A stretch of DNA of 64,000 nt from Ignavibacteria bacterium RIFOXYB12_FULL_35_14 (GTDB lineage Bacteria > Bacteroidota > Ignavibacteria > Ignavibacteriales > Ignavibacteriaceae). Below, one piece after another: positions 1 through 8,822 of this stretch (position 1 is the stretch's first letter; each line of letters begins with the position of its first letter). A program made the position numbers and the translations under genes. Location of the stretch: contig MHAR01000071.1 in assembly GCA_001803045.1 (NCBI GenBank), positions 1-64,000 of the forward strand. Reading direction: 5' to 3'. The notes under the pieces are model-generated. The model saw nothing but the letters and a program-made list of their open reading frames with translations, did no database searches and was not told where the DNA came from.

Positions 1-80
1 ACGAGGAATATCTCCGCTTAAAAATTCTCACTTGTATGCTCAAGAAGATATAAAATGACCCACTCGATTACGCGAAGACC

Positions 81-1280
81 CTATTTTTTAAAGAACTGTT
101 CGGTCCTATTTAACTTTTTTATTTCTGCTTTGGTACCTATCCAGAGAGTTCCCGATCTTTCACCGAAAACACAATTTGCATCAGAATTGTAGTGTGTAAA
201 CTTTTTAGTTTTTTTATCAAATGAATAAAGTCCATCAAAAGTAGCAAGCCAAACAATGCCCGAATTAACATCATGACAGATTGAGGTAATGATATTCAGT
301 CTAGCAGTAGGATTATAGAGATAAGTCCTGTACCTATTCTCTTTTGGATTAAATTCAACTAATCCTCCCTCTGTTCCCAACCACAAAATTATATTTTCAT
401 CTTCAAAAATTGAATTTATTCGTTGATTTGCCCCGCTTGTAACCGGCTTAAACCGGTTAACTGAGTAGTTCCAATATTTCGGGCGATTTGATTGGTCGAC
501 ATTATTAATATCTTGTTTAGGCGATGTAATTCCATCAATTGATTCAAAACGATCAGTTTTTGAATCGAACTTACATAAACCCAGTTTGCCTCCGATCCAA
601 ATTGCTCCTTCATTATCTCCGTAAATTACTTGTATCGAATTATGGAACTTGCTTTCTCTATCGTCAATAGAAGATTGTAAAACACTAAACTTCTTGGTGA
701 TTTTATCAAACTTATACAAACCATCCCCGCTGCCAACCCATAGCTCTCCTTTCGTATCTTCACAAATTGCATAGATTTGATTGCTTTCGTTATCTCCTGT
801 ATCTACCGGGTTTGGTGTATAATGGATGAAAGTTTCAGATTTCTGATCGAACCTTTCAAGCCCAAGCCGCGAACCAATCCAGAAAATTCCGTCCTTATCC
901 TCGAAAATTGTCGATAGAGTGTTGTCGAATAGACTTGTGGTATCTTCAATATCGTTCTTATAAGATGTAAAGTTATATCCATCAAACTTATAAAGCCCGC
1001 TCCATGTAGCAAACCATAAATAACCTATTTTATCTTGATAGATATACTGAATACTTGTTGGTGTGCCTTCTTCAATGGGAATAACTTCGAAAGGAAGTTC
1101 TGCTTGCTGGGGATTAACACAAGGAGAAAAAATTAGAAAAACTAAAACATGTAATAAAATATTTCGAAACGAATGATGAAAGGTCAACTGCAGCGAGGAA
1201 AATCGAGAGGTTAGTTCAGTTCCCGATCTATTGTCAAGATCATCGGTGATTTCAGAGTTACCAATTTTAGTCCCGATCAC
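81..1280 (-). CDS. Two-component-regulator-type beta-propeller protein (short, possibly truncated)
   Basis: The 399-residue product carries about seven propeller blades with the repeated signature W-(I/L/V)-G-x-x-x-G-L-x-K-F-D (for example WVGSGDGLYKFD and WIGGKLGLCKFD). This is the Reg_prop repeat of periplasmic sensor domains in hybrid two-component systems. A hydrophobic stretch near residues 42-54 looks like a signal peptide. An in-frame TTG at 1187 would place it at the N-terminus and may be the true start. Family sensors usually have about 14 blades, then Y_Y_Y, transmembrane, kinase and receiver domains. None is present before the stop at 81, and no frame of the remaining 80 bases looks like a continuation. 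It is either a stand-alone sensor propeller or a remnant. Confidence 0.6.
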   Translation of the reverse strand: MIGTKIGNSEITDDLDNRSGTELTSRFSSLQLTFHHSFRNILLHVLVFLIFSPCVNPQQAELPFEVIPIEEGTPTSIQYIYQDKIGYLWFATWSGLYKFDGYNFTSYKNDIEDTTSLFDNTLSTIFEDKDGIFWIGSRLGLERFDQKSETFIHYTPNPVDTGDNESNQIYAICEDTKGELWVGSGDGLYKFDKITKKFSVLQSSIDDRESKFHNSIQVIYGDNEGAIWIGGKLGLCKFDSKTDRFESIDGITSPKQDINNVDQSNRPKYWNYSVNRFKPVTSGANQRINSIFEDENIILWLGTEGGLVEFNPKENRYRTYLYNPTARLNIITSICHDVNSGIVWLATFDGLYSFDKKTKKFTHYNSDANCVFGERSGTLWIGTKAEIKKLNRTEQFFKK

Positions 1281-1558
1281 GCTTCTCCCTACTTTTAATT
1301 ATTAGTTAAATAAGTAGTTAGCAGGAAGACAAATTAAGCTGGATACAGTATTAACTACTTCTCTATAAAAAATTTAGGAAGAAAAATTTGAAAAAGCAAT
1401 ATTAGATGAGTCGTATAAATACAGCAGGTAATTTTTAAGCTTTAGAAAATATTCGAAATTTAACTCATAACTCACCTTACGTAAATTGTGGCTAAAGCCA
1501 TATACCTTGATGATCTGTTAACCCCAGCCTTAAGAACGTGTTGCATAACTCTGGAAGT
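1281..1558. other. Intergenic stretch with degenerate palindromic repeat pieces
   Basis: No gene is visible. Around 1490-1550 there is half of a REP-like motif (AACCCCAGCCTTAAG) beside GGCTAAAGCC. A copy of GTTGCATAACT at 1540-1550 repeats the sequence at 1588-1598 inside the end of the neighbouring restriction-modification gene, exactly 48 bases away. Confidence 0.5.
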
Positions 1559-3904
1559 TCATCTCTTTGCAGTTGACTTCAGAAGATGTTGCATAACTTC
1601 TTGGCGACCCCAATCTACCATCTTCTCTGAATAATAGATATATCTTATATCAAAAGGACGATAGTATATTTCTGAAAAATACGAACTCCAATTTTCATCT
1701 TTTGATAACGACTTCCTTGATTCACTTAGCTTCCAACCTCTAGTATCTTTCAAGTTATATCTTTCTCTTATAGTAGAATCGCTAAGAAGTAAACTTCTAA
1801 AGTCTATTATTCGTCTTCGTAATAACTCCTTATCAATATCGATTACAAATCTATCTCTTGCTGTTACAATTCCAGTTACATTTGTCGGAAATATCTCATC
1901 GACTGGGATAAAACCATCGTAACATTTTCGATTTTTTTCATCTCTTTTTACAAAAAAGTAATGAGGACTATTCGGTTCGAGCTTATACCATTTTACATTT
2001 TCAATGCTGTGATTATTTAGCCAATCGTATTTCACTTCTCTTAATCCAAATAGTTCAAAGTGAGATACTGATTTCCTTTTCTTAGCTTTATGTTTTATAA
2101 AGAAAACAATTGCAACGCCTTGCATTATATCAAAAACATTTTCGTCTTTACTTCCATCTGGTGCCTTCTCTTTTTTTAGACTATTTCCGTGAAGATCTAG
2201 AATATAAATTTCATCAAAACTATTCATTAGTGATTGACGCATTCCTCTGAATGTTGGATTATCCAAATAGCTGTGATTAGTTATGAATGCTAAAATACCT
2301 TCGCTAAGTTGATCTATCTTCCATTGCCCAAAACGAATAAACTTGACGTAATCATCCTGTAACCAATGCTTTTTTTCTTTAAAGTGCTCACCATCTACAT
2401 ATTTATAGTTTTCAATTTGATCTGTTATCCATTCTCCTTTGTTAGTTGATATTGAAGAATAGGGCGGGTTGCCATGCACAACTAGTATCGGAACAATCTT
2501 CTTTACTTTACCAGCTTCGTGGCTTTCGTGGGATAGTGATGACATTCCTGGAAGTTTTGTTTCTTCAAGTTCTTTCATCTCAAGAGTGTTTGTAAGGTAA
2601 AACTTAGCCCTTTCTTCATCATTCATTACATAGCCAAGCTCTTCAAGCAGAAACGATAACTTCATGTGACCTATTGCATAAGGAGCCATCATTAGTTCAA
2701 AAGCATAAAAGTTTTCAAGAATATGCCCTTTTATAAATTTCTTTTTTCCACCTTCACCATACTTGCTTACAAATTCATCAATAGCAATTTGTATCGCTTT
2801 AGCATTAAAACTAAGAGTTCCACCAGCAGGATCGAGCAGTGTAACATTTTTATCGGCTAATCCTAATGGTTTGTCAAACTTCTCTTTTAGAATAATATGA
2901 AGGGAGCGAACTATAAAGGAAACTGCGGGATCAGGTGTGTAATAAACTCCTCGCTTCTCTCTTGTTTCAGGATCATATTCGGCGAGAAATGTTTCATAAA
3001 AATGCAGAATCGGATCACTTCCTTTACCTTCACGGTAATACTGGTCTAATATCTTCTTTGCATCCGCAGCAGCGAGCACAGCAGAAATATCATCCACAAT
3101 TGTTTCCATCTGCAACGGCAGATCAGCACCGGATATAAAACGAAATACATCTCTAAGAATTCCTATTGTTTTAGGAATGTATTTAATTGCTTCCCGTCTG
3201 TTAAAGTTCTTACCTGCTCTGAGTCTTGCGGCAAATAATCCATAAGTAATTGTTTGAGAATAAAGATCAGCGAATTCTTTTTCGCTTAATCCACCAATAA
3301 GATATTCTTTAAATGCTTCATAGAATCCAACTATCTCCTCATTCTCAGCATCAATTTCAGAAGTTACAATTTCATCTTTTAGGAATCGAGTTCTTTTAGC
3401 AAGTTCAACAGCAAGAGTTTTTGCCGTAAAGGTTCTAGGGAGTGAAAACGAAAAAAACTTATTCAACAACTCAAAGAATTTTTCTTCATTATGCAGAACA
3501 GGTGCTGTATGAAGTTTAGTTATTTCCTTATGATAAGCAATGAAGGCTTTGTCAATTTCCTTTCCATCGCGGTATAAGCGGAACTCAGTGAAGTTTGTAA
3601 GAATAACATTAGGAAAAGTTTTAAGATAGCGTTTAAGCTGTTCTGTATCTTCAACAGTATCTAAATCCTTACCGACGTCCTTTGCTTCGATATAACCGAC
3701 AACATCCTGCTTACCATCCCAAATTCTAAAGTCAGGATTGCCAGCTTCAGTAGCCTTGGGCAGAGTCGTTATATCAATTTTCTTTTTACGATGTTGCTCA
3801 GAATAGTTTTTCAGAAGTGTTTCAAGGGTGCTGTAGTAAGATTCCTCTCTTGCATCGCCCTTATTATACTTCTTGGAAAGTTCTTTGAGATATTCGGAAA
3901 TCAT
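1559..3904 (-). CDS. Type IIG/ISP-like restriction-modification enzyme, C-terminally truncated (probable pseudogene)
   Basis: The product resembles single-chain restriction enzymes with an N-terminal PD-(D/E)XK nuclease and an N6-adenine methylase. Nuclease motifs are visible as NPDFRIWD and YIEAKD near residues 56-76. The SAM-binding motif is LDPAGGTLSF (about residue 358) and the catalytic motif is NPPYS (about residue 481). The chain stops at residue 781, shortly after the YRPFDIRYIYY segment. Related enzymes continue there for a further stretch that includes the target-recognition region. No specificity subunit or separate methylase lies nearby. The missing C-terminus suggests loss of specific DNA recognition. 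The methylase domain may still fold. Confidence 0.8.
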   Translation of the reverse strand: MISEYLKELSKKYNKGDAREESYYSTLETLLKNYSEQHRKKKIDITTLPKATEAGNPDFRIWDGKQDVVGYIEAKDVGKDLDTVEDTEQLKRYLKTFPNVILTNFTEFRLYRDGKEIDKAFIAYHKEITKLHTAPVLHNEEKFFELLNKFFSFSLPRTFTAKTLAVELAKRTRFLKDEIVTSEIDAENEEIVGFYEAFKEYLIGGLSEKEFADLYSQTITYGLFAARLRAGKNFNRREAIKYIPKTIGILRDVFRFISGADLPLQMETIVDDISAVLAAADAKKILDQYYREGKGSDPILHFYETFLAEYDPETREKRGVYYTPDPAVSFIVRSLHIILKEKFDKPLGLADKNVTLLDPAGGTLSFNAKAIQIAIDEFVSKYGEGGKKKFIKGHILENFYAFELMMAPYAIGHMKLSFLLEELGYVMNDEERAKFYLTNTLEMKELEETKLPGMSSLSHESHEAGKVKKIVPILVVHGNPPYSSISTNKGEWITDQIENYKYVDGEHFKEKKHWLQDDYVKFIRFGQWKIDQLSEGILAFITNHSYLDNPTFRGMRQSLMNSFDEIYILDLHGNSLKKEKAPDGSKDENVFDIMQGVAIVFFIKHKAKKRKSVSHFELFGLREVKYDWLNNHSIENVKWYKLEPNSPHYFFVKRDEKNRKCYDGFIPVDEIFPTNVTGIVTARDRFVIDIDKELLRRRIIDFRSLLLSDSTIRERYNLKDTRGWKLSESRKSLSKDENWSSYFSEIYYRPFDIRYIYYSEKMVDWGRQEVMQHLLKSTAKR

Positions 3905-4025
3905 TACTTAATCGCCTGATGATTAGTAAAAAGAATTAAGTTTTAACAATTAATATATCGCAAATTAACGAATGATTCGGATATTCTCAATTATAAAGGT
4001 ATGTAAAATAATAAAAGGAGATAAG
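3905..4025. other. Short AT-rich intergenic gap
   Basis: It separates the start of the restriction-modification gene from the end of the thioredoxin-fold gene. Nothing specific is recognised. It presumably contains the promoter of the restriction-modification gene. Confidence 0.4.
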
Positions 4026-4319
4026 TCAGGGCTCCAAAATTCTTGATTTTATTTGGTCAACCGTTGGCAATCCCTCCAGATAATATCTGCAGGCAAGAGC
4101 AGGATTGTCTGGTTCCGGTTGATTTTCAAAATCTTCACCATTGATTAAAAGAGTTGGTGATCCTCTGAATTTTAGCTTTTTAGCTTTCTCATTTGAATCA
4201 ACGATAACCTCATGGTATGTGATGTTACCAAGGTCCTTTATTGCTTTTTTAACACTCTCAATCAAAATTGGAGAATTAGGGCAACCAATAAAATGCTGGA
4301 GTTCAATTTGTATTTTCAC
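4026..4319 (-). CDS. Small thioredoxin-fold protein
   Basis: This 97-residue protein has the beta-alpha-beta start of a thioredoxin fold (KIQIELQHFIGCPNSP) with a single cysteine followed by P-N-S. A later segment, FRGSPTLLINGEDF, matches the cis-proline loop region. It resembles small thioredoxin-like or DUF2703-type proteins found near metal or redox regulators. The redox motif has one cysteine only (C-P-N-S), so a disulfide reductase role is unlikely without a partner. It follows another thioredoxin-like gene and a Crp/Fnr regulator on the same strand, suggesting one redox-related transcription unit. The exact function is unknown. Confidence 0.6.
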   Translation of the reverse strand: MKIQIELQHFIGCPNSPILIESVKKAIKDLGNITYHEVIVDSNEKAKKLKFRGSPTLLINGEDFENQPEPDNPALACRYYLEGLPTVDQIKSRILEP

Positions 4320-4363
4320 AGTAACGATTATCTTCCTTTTCGTTCAGTTAATCCACGGATTTA

Positions 4364-4606
4364 CTAACTGGTATTTTGACCTGACGCTATTTTTTTATTT
4401 AATCTCATTTCATCAATATCGCCATAGCAAAACAATTTATTGTTTATTAATAATGCTGGGGTAATTGAAATCCTCCTGTCATTGTAAGCATCAATATGGA
4501 TTATCTCAGCAGCTATGTCGGCAAAATCTAAGTGAATTTTACTAAGAACCATTTTAGCTCTATCACAAGCTTCACAATTATCGGATATAATTAAAGTCAG
4601 AGTCAT
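4364..4606 (-). CDS. Small glutaredoxin/thioredoxin-like protein with CEAC motif
   Basis: The product begins with a beta strand leading into NCEACDRAK, a CxxC redox site at the N-terminus of the first helix. ITPALLINNKLF supplies the cis-Pro loop. This is a minimal thioredoxin fold of about 80 residues. I prefer the ATG at 4606 over an upstream in-frame TTG at 4633, because the fold begins immediately after the ATG. It lies between the Crp/Fnr-type regulator and the single-cysteine thioredoxin-fold gene on the same strand. The two small proteins may work as a pair; this is inference. Confidence 0.6.
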   Translation of the reverse strand: MTLTLIISDNCEACDRAKMVLSKIHLDFADIAAEIIHIDAYNDRRISITPALLINNKLFCYGDIDEMRLNKKIASGQNTS

Positions 4607-4670
4607 GGTAAAATTTTTAGGTAAATTTAACAACGCTCCTCAGTAAGCACTGTCAAGAATCAGACATTAC

Positions 4671-5360
4671 TTAAGAAATGATTTTTTTTATTTCATCAGG
4701 CTTATTGATGATGAGTTTATTTCGGTCAAAATCTATAATTCCTTTGCTGCGCAAGTCTGTCAAAATATAATTCACAGTCTGGCGGGAACAAGCTGTAAGC
4801 TCGCCAATATTTTGATGTTTCAGAAATGGTTTAACAAATATTTGATCGCCTACTTTTCTGCCATTTTTATCAGCATATCTTAAGATAAAAGATGCGACAC
4901 GTTGATGAGCATCTTTGAAAATAAGATCTTCTATTCTTTCGGAAAAGCTTCGGAGTTTAAGTCCTAAAATTCTCGTGAGCTTAAGATTTAGTTCGGGGTT
5001 TTTTTCAATAAACGCGGCAAGATCATTTTTATTGATTGCGCAAATCATAGAAGATTCAACCGTTACTGCATAATCAGTTCTTTGGGTTTCATCCAGGTAA
5101 GCCATTTCGCCAAATATTTCTCCGGGATTAATGATGGCAATTATTTTTTCACTTCCGTCAGCAAGGTATTTGGTGATTTTCACTCTGCCAGTCTTAAGAA
5201 AATAGATGGTTTTTGACGGCTCATTTGCAAAATAAATCGGTTGTTCGCCTTCCACCGTACGGTCGGAAATCAAACGATTTAATTCCATCATTCGGTCCTT
5301 ATTTAGACTACTGAAAAGATTAAAATTTTCCAGGTACCAAAGTTTTGATTTTTCTGTCAT
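4671..5360 (-). CDS. Crp/Fnr family transcriptional regulator
   Basis: The 229-residue protein has an N-terminal cyclic-nucleotide-binding-type beta barrel (GRVKITKYLADGSEKIIAII, then GEIFGEMAYLDE) and a long dimerisation helix. The C-terminal winged helix-turn-helix is around IGELTACSRQTVNYILTDL. FNR-type N-terminal iron-sulfur cysteines are absent; the few cysteines are scattered, so oxygen sensing through a 4Fe-4S cluster is not supported. Genes downstream on the same strand encode two thioredoxin-fold proteins, which are plausible targets. A second Crp-family gene lies at 60568-61251. Confidence 0.85.
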   Translation of the reverse strand: MTEKSKLWYLENFNLFSSLNKDRMMELNRLISDRTVEGEQPIYFANEPSKTIYFLKTGRVKITKYLADGSEKIIAIINPGEIFGEMAYLDETQRTDYAVTVESSMICAINKNDLAAFIEKNPELNLKLTRILGLKLRSFSERIEDLIFKDAHQRVASFILRYADKNGRKVGDQIFVKPFLKHQNIGELTACSRQTVNYILTDLRSKGIIDFDRNKLIINKPDEIKKIIS

Positions 5361-5389
5361 CTTACAACTTAGTTTTATTTTAGTAATGA

Positions 5390-6181
5390 TTAACTAAATA
5401 GCTGTTTACTCTCATTCCAATATTTATCCATCTCCGCTAAAGTAGATTCGTTAAGTGATTTCCCACTTGCTATGATTTTCTTCTCCACAAATTTGAATCG
5501 TTCAATAAATTTCCGATTCGTTTTCCTTAACGCATTTTCAGGATTTATTCCTAAAAACCTGGCATAATTAACTAAAGCAAAAAAAACATCTCCAACTTCA
5601 CTTTCCAGCATTTCATTTATCTTACTTTTGACATTTGACATTTGACTTTTGACCTGCTCAATTTCATGCATTTCCTCAATTTCCTCGATAACTTTTTTCC
5701 ACACATCGCTTTTTTTCTCCCAATCGAAACCAACTTTAGCAGCTTTTTCCTGAAGACGATGTGCTTTTTGAAGTGCCGGTAAATTCTCAGGCACACCTTC
5801 TAAAACTGAATCTCTGCCTTCCTGTAATTTTATTGTTTCCCAGTTTTTCTTAACATGTTCTGCATCAGTAACTTTCTCGTTTCCAAAAACATGCGGATGT
5901 CTTCGTATTAATTTTTCGGTAATGCTATCAATCACTTCATCGAGAGTAAATTTTCCACTGCCTTCGGCTATTACAGTGTGAAATACAACGTGAAGCAGGA
6001 GATCGCCTAATTCTTTCTTCAATTCATCGTCATCACTATTATCTATTGCCTCAACAACTTCATGAGCTTCTTCAAGAGTTGCATGTTTAATTGAGTCATT
6101 AGTTTGTTCGCGGTCCCATGGGCATTCGTTTCTTAATCTTTTAACAATGTCCACAAATTCATTAAATTTAGTTGAGGTCAT
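5390..6181 (-). CDS. mazG: Nucleoside triphosphate pyrophosphohydrolase MazG
   Basis: The 263-residue protein matches full-length MazG with two tandem MazG domains. The first contains LRNECPWDREQTNDS, then EEAHEVVEAID and the metal-binding ELGDLLLHVVFH. The second contains EVGDVFFALVNYARFLGINPENALRKTNRKF. It hydrolyses noncanonical and excess NTPs to NMPs and pyrophosphate. Between the domains, near residues 177-190, lies a low-complexity VKSQMSNVKSK insert. It is encoded by an imperfect heptanucleotide repeat (TTTGACA/T) at about 5624-5656. The insert keeps the frame and sits in the linker, so activity is probably retained. Confidence 0.92.
   Translation of the reverse strand: MTSTKFNEFVDIVKRLRNECPWDREQTNDSIKHATLEEAHEVVEAIDNSDDDELKKELGDLLLHVVFHTVIAEGSGKFTLDEVIDSITEKLIRRHPHVFGNEKVTDAEHVKKNWETIKLQEGRDSVLEGVPENLPALQKAHRLQEKAAKVGFDWEKKSDVWKKVIEEIEEMHEIEQVKSQMSNVKSKINEMLESEVGDVFFALVNYARFLGINPENALRKTNRKFIERFKFVEKKIIASGKSLNESTLAEMDKYWNESKQLFS
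5624..5656. repeat. Imperfect TTTGACA/T heptamer repeat inside mazG
   Basis: Four tandem heptamers of the type TTTGACA/TTTGACT/TTTGACC lie in the interdomain linker of mazG and encode the VKSQMSNVKS stretch. The bases are read in frame. Confidence 0.75.
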
Positions 6182-6273
6182 TCAGATTTCTTTCAAAAAA
6201 TAATTTGTTTTTGCTGTATTGATTTTCAATTTAAACTTAATAAAAACTATAGCCCAAAAGAAAAGGATTTAAA

Positions 6274-6732
6274 ATGATTGAAGAAAAAATAAATCAGCTT
6301 GGGTTCATTCTTCCCGATGCGCCTAAACCATTGGCGTCCTATGTCCCTGCAATTAAAACCGGTAATTTAGTTTTTACGGCTGGACAGCTTCCTATTAAAG
6401 AGGGTAGTTTAGTTTTCAAAGGTAAACTTGGAAAAGATTTAAGTGAAGATGAAGGAAAAAAAGCAGCACAAGTTTGTGCCTTAAACTGTTTGAGTGTGAT
6501 AAAAAATGAGATTGGAAACTTAGACAACATTGAGAAAATTATTAAGCTGACAGTATTCGTCAGCAGTGCTGAGGGATTCATCAATCACCCGCAGGTAGCA
6601 AATGGTGCCTCGGATTTGCTTAGGGATGTTTTTGGAGAGAATGGAAAGCACGTACGAAGTGCGGTTGGTGTTGCAGCACTTCCCCTAAATGCACCGGTTG
6701 AAATTGAGATGATTTGTAAACTCAAAGAGTAA
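6274..6732 (+). CDS. RidA/YjgF family enamine/imine deaminase-like protein
   Basis: The 152-residue protein has the trimeric RidA fold signature: an N-terminal LVFTAGQLP strand, the [10 protein letters not shown] segment, and a C-terminal [23 protein letters not shown]. In canonical RidA the R-x-x-x-x-V-x-x-L-P arginine binds the carboxylate of reactive 2-aminoacrylate-type enamines. The [10 protein letters not shown] form here keeps that arginine. The length is slightly above classical RidA, closer to the YjgH-like branch. AAAGGA lies a few bases upstream of the ATG. It converges on trpA, with a 32-base gap. Confidence 0.88.
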   Translation: MIEEKINQLGFILPDAPKPLASYVPAIKTGNLVFTAGQLPIKEGSLVFKGKLGKDLSEDEGKKAAQVCALNCLSVIKNEIGNLDNIEKIIKLTVFVSSAEGFINHPQVANGASDLLRDVFGENGKHVRSAVGVAALPLNAPVEIEMICKLKE

Positions 6733-6764
6733 TATGAGTTGTTTTCTCAATTTCAATTATAATG

Positions 6765-7553
6765 TTAATAGTTTAATGCCTTCTTCAATTCTCTAACAAG
6801 CTTTAGAGAATTCTTGTACTCACTACTATCATTCATTAGTGATTTTATTATAGCACTACCTACAATTACTCCGCTGCAATATGGAGAAAATAATTTTACA
6901 TCTTCCGGAGATGAAATTCCAAAACCAACTATAAGTGGATTTTTTTTAAGTAAAGCTGAAACATTTTTAAGTTGGTTAAGAGTTTCATCTTTATGGAGTA
7001 TTTTTTCCCCTGTTGTTCCTGTCATGCTCACGTAATACAAAAATCCTTGACTAAGCTCATCAATTATTTTTATTCTCTCTTCAGAAGTAGTTGGAGTCGC
7101 CAATAAAATTACTTCCAATCCATTAAATGAATGGCAGAAAAAACTATCATATTCATCAATAGGCACATCGGGGATTATGACTCCATTTACCCCACAGTTT
7201 ATGGCATCTGCAGTAAATTTATTCGCACCATAACTTAAAACCGGATTCGCATATCCCATCAATATAATCGGTTTCTCAGTTTCCTTTCTGATAGCTTCGA
7301 CAAACGAAAATGTTTTTTCGATATTAATACCGTTTTGTAATGCTAAATAAGAAGAGTGTTGAATCGTCGGTCCATCAACTAATGGATCGCTAAAAGGAAA
7401 ACCTATTTCGAGAATATCTGCTCCAGCATCCAGGACAATCAAAGCCAGTTTAGTAAAATTGTTTTTATTTGGAAATCCACTTGTGAGAAATATTGAAAGA
7501 ATTTTCTCCCCACGAGCATTTTTATTTTTAATATAATCTGAGATTAATGACAA
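6765..7553 (-). CDS. trpA: Tryptophan synthase alpha chain
   Basis: This is the last gene of trpEGDCFBA. The 262-residue TIM barrel cleaves indole-3-glycerol phosphate to indole and glyceraldehyde-3-phosphate. The catalytic Glu lies in DILEIGFPFSDPLVDGPTIQ (E at about 47), and the catalytic Asp lies in the same segment (DPLVDGP). The phosphate-binding loop includes VGFGISSPEDV. It follows trpB with a 50-base gap. Indole is channelled to TrpB in the alpha2-beta2 complex. Confidence 0.97.
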   Translation of the reverse strand: MSLISDYIKNKNARGEKILSIFLTSGFPNKNNFTKLALIVLDAGADILEIGFPFSDPLVDGPTIQHSSYLALQNGINIEKTFSFVEAIRKETEKPIILMGYANPVLSYGANKFTADAINCGVNGVIIPDVPIDEYDSFFCHSFNGLEVILLATPTTSEERIKIIDELSQGFLYYVSMTGTTGEKILHKDETLNQLKNVSALLKKNPLIVGFGISSPEDVKLFSPYCSGVIVGSAIIKSLMNDSSEYKNSLKLVRELKKALNY

Positions 7554-7603
7554 ATTTTACACTTAAGTTTTATTAAGGATAAATGTAAACATCAAAGTAT
7601 GAT

Positions 7604-8809
7604 TTACATATTCTCATTCAGTTTCTCTCTAATAGTAGTTAAATCCTTATCGCCTCTGCCGCTAATATTAACGACAATCAAATCCTCAACTTTAGTTTTC
7701 GGCATAAGATATTCCAGGTAAGCAACAGCATGTGCTGTTTCAAGAGCAGGTATTATACCCTCATATGTAGATAATAGCTTTGTTGCTCTAATTGCTTCGT
7801 CATCAGTAACGGACGCGTAATTAACTATTGACTCATCTTTAAGGTGACTGTGTTCTGGACCAACTCCCGGATAATCAAGCCCGGCAGAGATTGAATGAAC
7901 AGGTGATACTTGTCCATTTTCATCCTGAAGTAAATAGGTTTTCATTCCATGAAAAATTCCTTCTTTGCCTAAAGAGAGAGTAGCGCTATGATGATTTGTA
8001 TGAAGACCTAATCCGGCGGCCTCGATTCCAATTAGTTTTACACCATGATTAATAAAAGGATAAAAAATTCCAATGGCGTTGCTACCTCCTCCAACACAGG
8101 CAAGGATGTAATTTGGCAATCTATTCTCTTGAGCAAAGATTTGTTCTTTTGTTTCTATTCCAATTATTGATTGAAAATCCCTAACCATCATGGGATATGG
8201 ATGGGGACCGACAACTGAACCTATGATGTAATGCGTATCTTTAACATTTGTAACCCAATCTCGAATTGCTTCATTCGTGGCATCCTTTAAAGTTTTACTC
8301 CCGGATGTTACTGGTATTATTTTTGCTCCAAGAAGATTCATTCTAAAAACATTTAAACTCTGCCGCTCCATATCAACTTCACCCATATAGACCACGCACT
8401 GAAGACCAAATTTAGCACATACAGTTGCGGCTGCAACTCCATGTTGTCCGGCGCCGGTTTCAGCAATAATTCTTTTCTTCCCTAATTTTTTGGCAAGAAG
8501 TATTTGTCCAAGAGTATTATTGATTTTGTGTGCGCCAGTATGACAAAGATCTTCTCTTTTCAAATAAATTTTGCCTTTTCCATAAAACTTGGTAAGGTTC
8601 TCTGCAAATGTTAATGGAGTCGGTCTGCCCGAATAATTTTTGTGGAGAAGATTTAATTCATTGTTAAAATCTTTGTCATCCTTTAGTGCTAAATAGACTT
8701 CTTCTAACTCTTGAAGAGGCGTAATTAAAGTTTCAGGAACAAATTTGCCCCCGTACTTCCCGAACTTTCCTCTTTCATCCGGTAAATTGTATTTAGTTGA
8801 TGTGGTCAT
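7604..8809 (-). CDS. trpB: Tryptophan synthase beta chain
   Basis: This 401-residue PLP enzyme condenses indole with serine. The PLP lysine is in [13 protein letters not shown] (about residue 90), and the phosphate-binding loop is [10 protein letters not shown]. The C-terminal monovalent-cation/serine region is GRGDKDLTT. The N-terminal [16 protein letters not shown] is typical of TrpB1. It is transcribed with trpF (13-base gap) upstream and trpA downstream. Confidence 0.97.
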   Translation of the reverse strand: MTTSTKYNLPDERGKFGKYGGKFVPETLITPLQELEEVYLALKDDKDFNNELNLLHKNYSGRPTPLTFAENLTKFYGKGKIYLKREDLCHTGAHKINNTLGQILLAKKLGKKRIIAETGAGQHGVAAATVCAKFGLQCVVYMGEVDMERQSLNVFRMNLLGAKIIPVTSGSKTLKDATNEAIRDWVTNVKDTHYIIGSVVGPHPYPMMVRDFQSIIGIETKEQIFAQENRLPNYILACVGGGSNAIGIFYPFINHGVKLIGIEAAGLGLHTNHHSATLSLGKEGIFHGMKTYLLQDENGQVSPVHSISAGLDYPGVGPEHSHLKDESIVNYASVTDDEAIRATKLLSTYEGIIPALETAHAVAYLEYLMPKTKVEDLIVVNISGRGDKDLTTIREKLNENM

Positions 8810-8822
8810 ACAATCCTAATGA

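Noticed and set aside
4141-4464. Plus-strand hydrophobic ORF across the two thioredoxin-fold genes
   Set aside because: It is antisense to two coding genes that have recognisable folds; hydrophobicity is a by-product of AT-rich reverse strands.
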